Source: Eubacteriaceae bacterium
Lineage (GTDB): Bacteria > Bacillota > Clostridia > Oscillospirales > Acutalibacteraceae
DNA: 64,000 bases
Assembly (NCBI GenBank): GCA_021770095.1
Contig: JAETRQ010000005.1
Span: 1 to 64,000 of the forward strand
Direction: 5' to 3'
Shown here piece after piece: positions 9,767-18,191 of this stretch. The stretch's first letter is position 1. Each line of letters starts with the position of its first letter. A program made the position numbers and the translations under genes. The notes below the pieces were generated by a model. It saw only the letters and a program-made list of their open reading frames with translations. It searched no databases and was not told the DNA's origin.

Positions 9767-9983
9767 TCTTCACACCTTCTTCCATAACATAGTTGATGAC
9801 ATTAACCTTCGGAATCTTAAAAGCGTTTCCGATTTTAACGCCGGAGATATATCCGTTGTTAATCAGGTCGTATGCCAAATGTCGGCTTACGCCGAGCATT
9901 TGTTGAAGCTGAGCTACCGTGACAATATCCGGGTATTCCGGGAACATCATTTTGTAGAGCTCTTTCAATTCTGTTTTTCTCAT
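9756..9983 (-). CDS. Excisionase-like helix-turn-helix protein
   Basis: VAQLQQMLGVSRHLAYDLINNGYISGVKIGNAFKIPKVNVINYV. Confidence 0.8.
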   Translation of the reverse strand: MRKTELKELYKMMFPEYPDIVTVAQLQQMLGVSRHLAYDLINNGYISGVKIGNAFKIPKVNVINYVMEEGVKNAS

Positions 9984-10003
9984 CTTCTTAACCTCCTTTG
10001 TGA

Positions 10004-10031
10004 GAAAAAAAGCTGTACGGTGTGTACAGCT
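10004..10031 (-). terminator. Terminator/attenuator-like hairpin in the minus-strand operon leader
   Basis: Minus strand: AGCTGTAC-acacc-GTACAGCT followed by TTTTTTT, about 20 nt before the HTH ORF start. Confidence 0.55.
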
Positions 10032-10252
10032 ATGTACGAGGCAACAGATAGAATGGAGGTTTCTTTCTGTTGTCTTTTCGCCGTTCTGCCCGAATGTCGT
10101 TTTTGTTATCCCTGCCCCCTTCTCAGCGGCGTTGCTTCGCTTGAGTCGTCTCCGACTGTCATCGCAAAGTCATATCCCATTCGGACGGTCATTCAATTTT
10201 AGAAAATCAAACACAGTACAATCTTGATTTGCAAATTTATTATAGCTATGTA

Positions 10253-10281
10253 TTGACACAAAGGCAATACTTTTGTATAAT
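10253..10281 (+). promoter_or_regulatory. Consensus sigma-A promoter
   Basis: TTGACA (10253-10258) - 17 nt - TATAAT (10276-10281). Confidence 0.8.
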
Positions 10282-10350
10282 GTTCTTTGTAGTGATATAG
10301 ATTTGCTAATTATTCAAAAATTCTCATTTTCTAAAACGGAGGTCTTGGTA

Positions 10351-11772
10351 ATGAGCGAAAACCTACTCCAAACAGAAGATAAATACAGTGCCGTGTACTT
10401 TGGATTTGCTCCAAATAGATGGCATATAACAAACGACGAAAAATCTTGCGTTCTTTCCGTGAACGGCGAGTACAATTACTCAAAACTACTTGAGTTGTAT
10501 AACGCAATCGAAGTCGATAAGCGAGAAGAGATTACTTCGGCTGTTACCGGCAAAAAAGAATTTGCTTTATCGGACGGCGAACTTGCTCAAATTAAGCAGG
10601 ATACTGCCGATACGCTTGCTCGTTTGCGAGCCGTTACGCAAAAAATAAATTCTGCATTTGACTTTCTTCCTATGGGCGACAGCAGAACTTATATCTCACC
10701 GATGAACACCGCTTCTGTCTTTTTTTCACCGGGCGAAGGAATTTTGAATTTTCTATATGCTGATTTTGATTCGGCGTATAATGAATGCCTGAATCGCACA
10801 AAAAAAGACCTGCCTGACGAGACAAGTCTTGATATATCTTTACTGACCGAAAAAGAAAAGAAATTGTATTATTATTTGGCTTTAACCGAAACGCAAAAAC
10901 GCTTTAAGCCATTGATAGAAGCGTCGCTGTTTACAGCGGAATTTCCGCCTATTCTGCTTTATTGCTCAAAGCAGGAGTTGACAGACTATTACCGCTACCT
11001 TAAAGAAATGCAAAATAATCTATTGCATTTAATCGAGGCGACATTTGACGAGAATTTTTGCGACGGATTTTTCAATCATCTAACCCATAAAACGAGATTT
11101 GCAGGCTACTGCCGTAAGCAGGGGTTGTCGGCGGAGCAAAAGCGAACGATTGTGCATAGTATCAGCATCATTGATGCCGAACATCAGATAGAAAATGTGC
11201 TTGACGGCTATATCGAAAGTGATTTTGATTTGGATATCAAGATGGCTGCCGCTTCGGAGGTTTCTCCGAGTGTTCAAAAGAATTTGGATAAGCTCGGTTT
11301 TACTATGCCGGAAATGATTGCCTTGTCTGCAATGCAAGCCGACGAGTACGAAACCTGTATTTGCGAAAGTATTGAACAGCAAATTGAGTTTGAACTGATA
11401 CAGTTGTTGAAGTCCGACATCGGAATGCGTAAATGCAAACGCTGCGGTAAGTATTTCATTATGAAAGGCAACTACGATACAAACTACTGCGACCGCATTG
11501 CCGAGGGTGAAACTCGCAACTGCCAAGACTTAGCCGCACAAGAGAACTACAAAAAGAAAATGGCGGATAATGCCGCCATTGGGTTGTATCAAAAGTATTA
11601 TAAGCGCTATGCCGCCCGTGTTCGTGTAAGGCAGATTAAAGAGCCTGATTTCAAAAAGTGGAAGTATCAGGCGATGACAAAGCGTGACGAATGCTCCGAC
11701 GGCAAAATCACCCTTGCCGAATTTGAAAATTGGCTTGAGGGAAGTTTTCCGAATAGGAAGAAGAAAGAATAA
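10351..11772 (+). CDS. Hypothetical protein with C-terminal zinc-ribbon-like motif (DUF6076-like)
   Basis: ORF with RBS ggaggt and ATG at 10351 (track start 10273); MRKCKRCGKYFIMKGNYDTNYCDRI. Confidence 0.65.
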   Translation: MSENLLQTEDKYSAVYFGFAPNRWHITNDEKSCVLSVNGEYNYSKLLELYNAIEVDKREEITSAVTGKKEFALSDGELAQIKQDTADTLARLRAVTQKINSAFDFLPMGDSRTYISPMNTASVFFSPGEGILNFLYADFDSAYNECLNRTKKDLPDETSLDISLLTEKEKKLYYYLALTETQKRFKPLIEASLFTAEFPPILLYCSKQELTDYYRYLKEMQNNLLHLIEATFDENFCDGFFNHLTHKTRFAGYCRKQGLSAEQKRTIVHSISIIDAEHQIENVLDGYIESDFDLDIKMAAASEVSPSVQKNLDKLGFTMPEMIALSAMQADEYETCICESIEQQIEFELIQLLKSDIGMRKCKRCGKYFIMKGNYDTNYCDRIAEGETRNCQDLAAQENYKKKMADNAAIGLYQKYYKRYAARVRVRQIKEPDFKKWKYQAMTKRDECSDGKITLAEFENWLEGSFPNRKKKE

Positions 11773-11950
11773 TCATCCTTTGCCAATAAACAACCAATTT
11801 TTCCAAGCGGAACTGTAACAAAAGCAGTTCCGCTTTTATAATATTTTCCCGCCTTTCCTTTATAAATCCGCAATAATCCTTGATTTTAAGCTTAAAATAT
11901 GCTATACTAAAATTGTATAAGTATATCTACCCGAAAGTGAGGATAATTAA

Positions 11951-12139
11951 ATGGATTCCAACATTGAACGCTGGTACTCAATGAAAGAAATTTGCGAATA
12001 CCTCGGCGTCAGCCGTGACACCGTACTCGCTTGGATAGAAAAAAGAAATATGCCCGCCGCAAAAATCGGACGCCTTTGGAAATTCAAGGTCAGCGAAGTA
12101 GACGCTTGGATGAAATCCGGCGTTGCGGCGGATAAGTAA
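11951..12139 (+). CDS. Excisionase-family HTH DNA-binding protein
   Basis: WYSMKEICEYLGVSRDTVLAWIEKRNMPAAKIGRLWKFKVSEVDAWMKSG. Confidence 0.85.
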   Translation: MDSNIERWYSMKEICEYLGVSRDTVLAWIEKRNMPAAKIGRLWKFKVSEVDAWMKSGVAADK

Positions 12140-12148
12140 GTTTCGGAG

Positions 12149-12643
12149 ATGTATAATATGGGTTTTATTGAATCGTATAAACATCTTGAAAAACTATGCG
12201 GCGAAGTATTAAATGACGATAGGCGTATATCCGCTTATATTGATGAAATGATAAATACTCCCCGTGGTTCTTATCTTGTAAGAGGTTGGGATGATGACCT
12301 AAAACAACTGAAACACTACCGTTGGGTTAGAAATCAAATAGCACATGAACCTGATTGCACCGAGCAAAATATGTGTGAACCGTGTGATACTGTGTGGCTT
12401 GACGATTTTTATTCACGCATAATGAATCAAACCGACCCTCTCGCTTTATATTCTAAAGCCACCCAGCCTCGTCAGGCTCAAAAACCGGTACAAGCTCATA
12501 AGCCGGAATCCCATACATACACTTATTCTCAGCCAACTTCTAATCATAGAAAATCATCCCCACAGGCTGCCGGTTGTATGACATTTTTAGTAGGTATTGT
12601 AATTATTGTAGTTGCAATCGTTATAATTTCAGGAATATTATAG
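12149..12643 (+). CDS. HEPN-like protein with C-terminal transmembrane helix
   Basis: [14 protein letters not shown] (Rx4H motif); C-terminal [21 protein letters not shown]. Confidence 0.55.
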   Translation: MYNMGFIESYKHLEKLCGEVLNDDRRISAYIDEMINTPRGSYLVRGWDDDLKQLKHYRWVRNQIAHEPDCTEQNMCEPCDTVWLDDFYSRIMNQTDPLALYSKATQPRQAQKPVQAHKPESHTYTYSQPTSNHRKSSPQAAGCMTFLVGIVIIVVAIVIISGIL

Positions 12644-12663
12644 TTCGATTTTGGAGGTGCAAT

Positions 12664-13077
12664 ATGGCACTTGAAAATAAATTAGGGCTGACAAGCTCTG
12701 CCGACCTTGCCCGTGAAGAAGAACGAATCAGCAAGAAAAAGGCTGCTGAACTTTTTGAAAAAGGTGTTTTAGATAATCTTCCTGTCGGCAAGATGAATAT
12801 TGCCCACCCGTTCCGAGAGGGCAACGGTCGCAGCACACGCATTTGGCTTGACCATATCTTGAAAAACAAAATCGGCAAGGTTGTCGATTGGAGCAAGGTT
12901 GATAAAGAAGATTATCTCCTTGCAATGGAGCGTAGCCCGATTAAAGATGTGGAAATCAAAGTGTTGCTAAAAGGTGCGCTGACCGATGAAGTTAACAGCC
13001 GTGAGGTCTATATGAAAGGCATCGACCACAGCTACTACTACGAGGGTTATACAACCTTTAAGACGGAAGAATTATGA
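12664..13077 (+). CDS. Fic family protein, apparently internally deleted
   Basis: [21 protein letters not shown] (Fic motif) only about 45 aa from the start; usual N-terminal Fic core missing. Confidence 0.75.
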   Translation: MALENKLGLTSSADLAREEERISKKKAAELFEKGVLDNLPVGKMNIAHPFREGNGRSTRIWLDHILKNKIGKVVDWSKVDKEDYLLAMERSPIKDVEIKVLLKGALTDEVNSREVYMKGIDHSYYYEGYTTFKTEEL

Positions 13078-13097
13078 TAACGAGATGAGGTGCAAAT

Positions 13098-14180
13098 ATG
13101 CCCAACAAGAATTGGCAATTTGAACTTGAAGAATATATAAAACAGGGCGAGCCTGAAAGAGCCGAAAAAAGTGAAGCTTGGCAAACTGCTATCGGCTTGC
13201 AGGCGGTTGATGGGCTGAAAACCTCTGATTATTTGCTGGATACTGCAAAGGACCACATCGAGGGCAAAATTACCATTGACGAGGCTCAGAGGCGAATTCA
13301 CAGCTATTACGAGCAGAGAACCACCCGCACCGAAACCGAAAACGAAACCAAAGAGGCGGACATCGTTTCTGCAAGAATAACCAAGCTTTTAGGCGAAAAG
13401 GCGTTTCAGTTTTCTCCTGCCGAGTGGATTACCATTCACCGCAGATTGTTCGAGGGCGTATTTGACCACGCCGGACAAATCCGTCAGTATAACATTTCCA
13501 AAAAGGAATGGATACTGAACGGTGAAACGGTTATCTACGCTGATTGGGGCAGCATAAAAGACACCTTGGATTATGATTTTGCCACCGAAAAACAGTTTTC
13601 CTATGAGGGACTGTCAGTGGAAGCATCGGTAAAGCACCTTGCAAAATTTGCATCGGATATTTGGCAGATTCATCCCTTCGGTGAGGGTAACACAAGAGCC
13701 ACCGCCGTGTTTATGATTAAGTATATGAAAACTTTTGGGTTCCGTGTCAATAACGATGCGTTCCGTGAGAATTCTTGGTATTTCCGCAACGCATTGGTTC
13801 GTGCAAACTATAACGATTTACAAAAAGGCATTCATTCCACCACAAAGTTTTTGGAATTGTTTTTCTCAAACCTTCTGCTCGGCACAAGCCACGAATTGAA
13901 GAATCGTTATATGCACATTGATTTTGTGGATGAAACCGCTTCCCAAAGTGCCAAAAGTGAAACGCCAAAGTGCCAAATTGACACTTTGAAGTGTACTTTA
14001 GAAGAACTTGCCGTGTTAGATTTAATAAAAAAGAACCCGTCTGTTAAGCAGGCCGAGCTTGCAGAACAAACAGGAAAGTCCGTCAGAAGCATAAAGCGCA
14101 TTATAGACTCTCTGAAAGAGAAACAATATATCCGTAGAGTTGACGGCAAACGCTACGGCAAGTGGGAAGTTTTGGTGTAA
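13098..14180 (+). CDS. Fic family protein with C-terminal winged HTH
   Basis: IWQIHPFGEGNTRATAVFMIKYMK Fic motif; KQAELAEQTGKSVRSIKRIIDSLKEKQYI HTH. Confidence 0.9.
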   Translation: MPNKNWQFELEEYIKQGEPERAEKSEAWQTAIGLQAVDGLKTSDYLLDTAKDHIEGKITIDEAQRRIHSYYEQRTTRTETENETKEADIVSARITKLLGEKAFQFSPAEWITIHRRLFEGVFDHAGQIRQYNISKKEWILNGETVIYADWGSIKDTLDYDFATEKQFSYEGLSVEASVKHLAKFASDIWQIHPFGEGNTRATAVFMIKYMKTFGFRVNNDAFRENSWYFRNALVRANYNDLQKGIHSTTKFLELFFSNLLLGTSHELKNRYMHIDFVDETASQSAKSETPKCQIDTLKCTLEELAVLDLIKKNPSVKQAELAEQTGKSVRSIKRIIDSLKEKQYIRRVDGKRYGKWEVLV

Positions 14181-14192
14181 CATAGTTGCGCA

Positions 14193-14264
14193 GTGTATAT
14201 AAAAAGCATCAACCACAGCTACTACTATGAGGACTATACAACTTTTAAGACGGAAGAATTGTAA
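14193..14264 (+). pseudogene. Remnant of a Fic C-terminal tail
   Basis: [23 protein letters not shown] nearly matches the first Fic tail [23 protein letters not shown]. Confidence 0.75.
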
Positions 14265-14395
14265 AATTCCAAAGTATCAAATCGATATTTCGGATTGATA
14301 TGAGTCTTTTTCCCCGTATATATCTTATTCTCAAGAACAGCTTTTTGGAATCGTTTGTGCGAAAATTGTGTTTTTTTAAGAAATAATAGCAAAGG

Positions 14396-15226
14396 ATGTT
14401 CATTATGACAATAATTGAAGCCATAAAAGAAGTTTTAAAATTCGAACCGAAAGGGCTTTCTTCAGTAGAAATATATCAGAGAATAATTGATCAAAATCTA
14501 TATCAGTTTGGTGCCAAAAATCCGGTTGGTGTTGTAAATGGCGAAATAAGACGACATTGTATTGGACTTGATTTTCCTACTGCATATCCGGTTAAGCATT
14601 TTGCAATAGCAGGAAAAGAAGGAAAAAAATTAAAATTTATTGTTTGTGAAAATAATAAGTCGGGAAAGACTATTAAACAATCACAAAACGTAATTGATGA
14701 CAATACAGAGTTTTTGCCTGAGGAGAAAATTGCAAACGCTATAGATGAACATCTGCAGCAAATCAAACAGCAATTATTGGATAATATAATGTCAAATCAT
14801 CCTGATTTTTTTGAGCAGTTAGTGGTTGAGCTTTTGCTGAAAATGGGATATGGATACGATAAAAAATCCGGAATTGTAACCGGGGGTTCTCACGATAATG
14901 GTATTGATGGAATAATCAGTGAAGACAAATTAGGTCTTGATCTTATATACATACAAGCAAAGCGTTATTCGAACGCCAACAAAGTTGGCAGAAAAGAATT
15001 ACAAGCCTTTATTGGGGCCATGGGGCATATTCAAAAAGGTGTATTTATAACAACATCTTCATACACTAAAGAAGCATTAACTTTTGCTACTCAACAACAG
15101 CAAAAAAGTGTAAAACTTATCGATGGCGAATCATTGACTGACTATATGGTCAAGTACGGAATTGGTGTTGAAAGCGTTAAAACCTTCAATATTTATAAAA
15201 TCAATTCAGACTATTTTCGAGAGTGA
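14396..15226 (+). CDS. Mrr-like restriction endonuclease with N-terminal HARE-HTH-like domain
   Basis: GLSSVEIYQRIIDQNLYQFGAKNPVGVVNGEIRRH; GGSHDNGIDGIISEDKLGLDLIYIQAKRY (PD-(D/E)xK Mrr motif). Confidence 0.85.
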   Translation: MFIMTIIEAIKEVLKFEPKGLSSVEIYQRIIDQNLYQFGAKNPVGVVNGEIRRHCIGLDFPTAYPVKHFAIAGKEGKKLKFIVCENNKSGKTIKQSQNVIDDNTEFLPEEKIANAIDEHLQQIKQQLLDNIMSNHPDFFEQLVVELLLKMGYGYDKKSGIVTGGSHDNGIDGIISEDKLGLDLIYIQAKRYSNANKVGRKELQAFIGAMGHIQKGVFITTSSYTKEALTFATQQQQKSVKLIDGESLTDYMVKYGIGVESVKTFNIYKINSDYFRE

Positions 15227-15325
15227 TTGTCCGTTTTATGGGACGGATTGTAAGGTATAATTTTCAAGATACAGAGGATGCATTATTGTATCTATTTATA
15301 GGACTATTAGTTAGGAGTTTATCTA

Positions 15326-17980
15326 GTGCGAGATACAGATTTGGATATAGCCTTTTGCGAAAGATATAACCTTATTTCAGATGAATACGAAGGTGTTTCT
15401 GTAACAACGCTGCCTTTTTCCGTTCGTGTAATCAATCGTTTTATAGGAAATGGCATAACAACAGTTGCAGAATTGTTAAAAACCTCGCCATCAGCTTTAA
15501 TGAAGTTGAAAGGGTTCGGCAAGAACTGCCTAGTTGAAGTTGATGCTTTTTGTGCAACGCTAAATAATGATGACTCTATACCCATCGTTCAAAATAAAAA
15601 AGCATCATTATGTTCATCTTCGCTGTTTATTGATCATCGCAATGAAATAGCGGTTGGTAACTTTTCGGTTTTTGAAGATATGGATTTGTCAGAAACCGAA
15701 GCCGAAATGCTCCAAAGGTATAGAGAAGCCTATGATATCTTGGGTGAAGAACTTGCTTTTGAGTGTGTTACTTCAACTGAAAATGTGATTCCGATAATTG
15801 AAATGTTTGTAGATTATCAAAGTCGCATCAAAAAACATATTGAGATTTGGAGAATGGCAAACGCTCTTCCAAACACACGCAAGAACAATAAGGCGTTAGG
15901 GTACATCAATGCTTTTACTTTGGATGAAAATGAGCGGTCTGTTTTGAAAGGTCTGTGTGAGTCTGAAGAAACATCCTTGCTTTCGATGGCAGGAACCGAT
16001 AAGGTCGATGATCTCTCAACATACATTTTATTAAAGAAATTTTTTAAGTGGTGTGCATTTGATTTAGAAAAAGAAGTCAATGAATTGTTTGACAATTTAT
16101 ATTCCAATGAGCGAGTCCGCAAGGTTGTACAGTTAAGAGCAAGAAAAGAAACATTAGAGCAGATTGGCGGAACCCTTAGTGTTACAAGAGAAAGGGTTAG
16201 ACAAATAGAAGCTAAAGCAAAAAAGCTGTTCTCTCGTCTCTATAGTCAAATACGCATAATCTCAAAAATATCTGCAGAACGAAATGGTGATATCGTTTTA
16301 ACACCTGTTGAAATCAAGGAATATTGTGGAGAGTATACTTCTGATTTATTGTTCTTCTTGCAATCATATGAAAGTGCTAACTATACATACGACCGTCAAC
16401 TCGATGTCTTTGTTCTTGGCGATGATTCTATCACTGGTCGTGTTCAAAATTGCATAGAAACATTACCCGAAATCGTAAAAGCAAGTCAACTTGACAGTAT
16501 TCTCGGCGATGCTGCAGAAGAAGCGGATATACCCCTTGAAATGTTAGAAAAAGCATTCATAGATGCATATCGTCTTACCGGTGAAGTTTTTCATCGATGC
16601 AGATTGTCCCTTGCTGCTATATATGAACGAGTTCTTGATACTCATTATCCGCAAGGATTCAAAGCTTACGACGCCGATGAACTTCTTCGTTTCCGAGAGA
16701 TTATTGCAAATGAATATGGTGATGTGGGGCTTCCTGCAAATGATCGCGCACTGACCGCTAGAGTTGCAAGCATTTGTGTTCTCTGTGGCAAAGGTGTTTA
16801 TCGTCTGAAAAAGAAAGATTATCTGCCTTGCCAACTTGCAAATAAAATATGTGAATATATCGAAAATAGCGAAAGCACAATATTCTTGACAAATACGTTG
16901 TTTAGCATTTTTGAAGAGGAGTTGTTGGCTGCTGGTATTGATAACAAGTACTTCTTGCAAGGTGTTTTACACGAACTGTTTGCGGATAGGTTTGTCTTTA
17001 GAAGAGATTATATTTCAAAAGATGTTGACGTTTCTTCTGTTTATTCGGCGGTTGTTGATTTTATCAAGAAGTCAAACTTTCCGGTTTCTAAAGCACAAAT
17101 TCAAGAAGCTTTTCCTGGTATAACAGAGATTGTTATCAATTTTTCTGTCAGTGATCCTAATGTACTTAACTATTTTGGCGAATATCTTCACGCAAGCAAG
17201 TTGAATATTTTGGACAATGAGAAGACCTATTTGTTCAATGTAATAAATGCGTTGACTTCTGATGGTGAGGCACACCATGGACGAGAAATTTATGAAATCA
17301 TATCGCACCAAAAGCCTGAAATATTAACACGAAATGCCGCTATGTATCCGTTTAGTGCTTTTAGTGTGGTTGAATTCTTGTTTAGGGATAAATTCCAATT
17401 CTCGCGTCCGTATGTAGCGAAAAACGGGGTTGAGATTGGCCGTCCAGCAGAACGTTTACACGATTTGATTTACTCCAGTGATGAGTTTACTGTAAGTGAG
17501 ATCAGTGAATTTGGCAGAGATAATCACTTCCAAATTTATTCTTTGCTTGAATATGTTAACGGATGCAATGACGAGTTTCTTCTCATTAATGATGACACAA
17601 TGATGAGAATTGACAGAACCGGCATTGATGAAGTTGTTGCACATCAAGTGGAGGACATCATTTCTGATTCTATCAGCGAAACAACTCTGGTGAAAAATCT
17701 CTCAATATGGGCAGATCTTCCGTCTATAAAGGTGCCGTGGACAGAATGGCTTATTTATAGCGTTATCTTCAAGTGGGGCACCAAACTTGTTGCCGCGACT
17801 ACATCTAACCAGTTTAGATTGTCTGTCCCCCTAGTTGCGCCGGTCGATAACTTTGATCCATCTGCGTTTAAGGATGTGGATAAAGGTGATAGTTCCGTTT
17901 CCTTTGTCGCCGATGATTTAAGCGATATGGATTCACTTTTGGAAGATATTATAGGAGACGATTTTCTCGATAATTTTTGA
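15326..17980 (+). CDS. 884-aa protein with RNA polymerase alphaCTD-like and sigma-70 region 4-like domains
   Basis: LPFSVRVINRFIGNGITTVAELLKTSPSALMKLKGFGKNCLVEVDAF (alphaCTD-like); LRARKETLEQIGGTLSVTRERVRQIEAKAKKLFSRL (sigma4.2-like); GTG start. Confidence 0.75.
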   Translation: MRDTDLDIAFCERYNLISDEYEGVSVTTLPFSVRVINRFIGNGITTVAELLKTSPSALMKLKGFGKNCLVEVDAFCATLNNDDSIPIVQNKKASLCSSSLFIDHRNEIAVGNFSVFEDMDLSETEAEMLQRYREAYDILGEELAFECVTSTENVIPIIEMFVDYQSRIKKHIEIWRMANALPNTRKNNKALGYINAFTLDENERSVLKGLCESEETSLLSMAGTDKVDDLSTYILLKKFFKWCAFDLEKEVNELFDNLYSNERVRKVVQLRARKETLEQIGGTLSVTRERVRQIEAKAKKLFSRLYSQIRIISKISAERNGDIVLTPVEIKEYCGEYTSDLLFFLQSYESANYTYDRQLDVFVLGDDSITGRVQNCIETLPEIVKASQLDSILGDAAEEADIPLEMLEKAFIDAYRLTGEVFHRCRLSLAAIYERVLDTHYPQGFKAYDADELLRFREIIANEYGDVGLPANDRALTARVASICVLCGKGVYRLKKKDYLPCQLANKICEYIENSESTIFLTNTLFSIFEEELLAAGIDNKYFLQGVLHELFADRFVFRRDYISKDVDVSSVYSAVVDFIKKSNFPVSKAQIQEAFPGITEIVINFSVSDPNVLNYFGEYLHASKLNILDNEKTYLFNVINALTSDGEAHHGREIYEIISHQKPEILTRNAAMYPFSAFSVVEFLFRDKFQFSRPYVAKNGVEIGRPAERLHDLIYSSDEFTVSEISEFGRDNHFQIYSLLEYVNGCNDEFLLINDDTMMRIDRTGIDEVVAHQVEDIISDSISETTLVKNLSIWADLPSIKVPWTEWLIYSVIFKWGTKLVAATTSNQFRLSVPLVAPVDNFDPSAFKDVDKGDSSVSFVADDLSDMDSLLEDIIGDDFLDNF

Positions 17981-18191
17981 TGTTTAAGATCACTATCATA
18001 CTATCCCAATCAGATTCAAGGATGCAATCTCTATTGTTGCTTTGATTGGCTAAGATACTGCAGAAAACATACGCAAAGCCTCCTGCAAACATTTTAACAC
18101 AGATTCCATCTCTGACAGGGTGGATAATCTTGATGTTTTGGATTTTTCGCTTGAGGATATTATAGATTTCAATGTTTTGGGGGATTAACCT

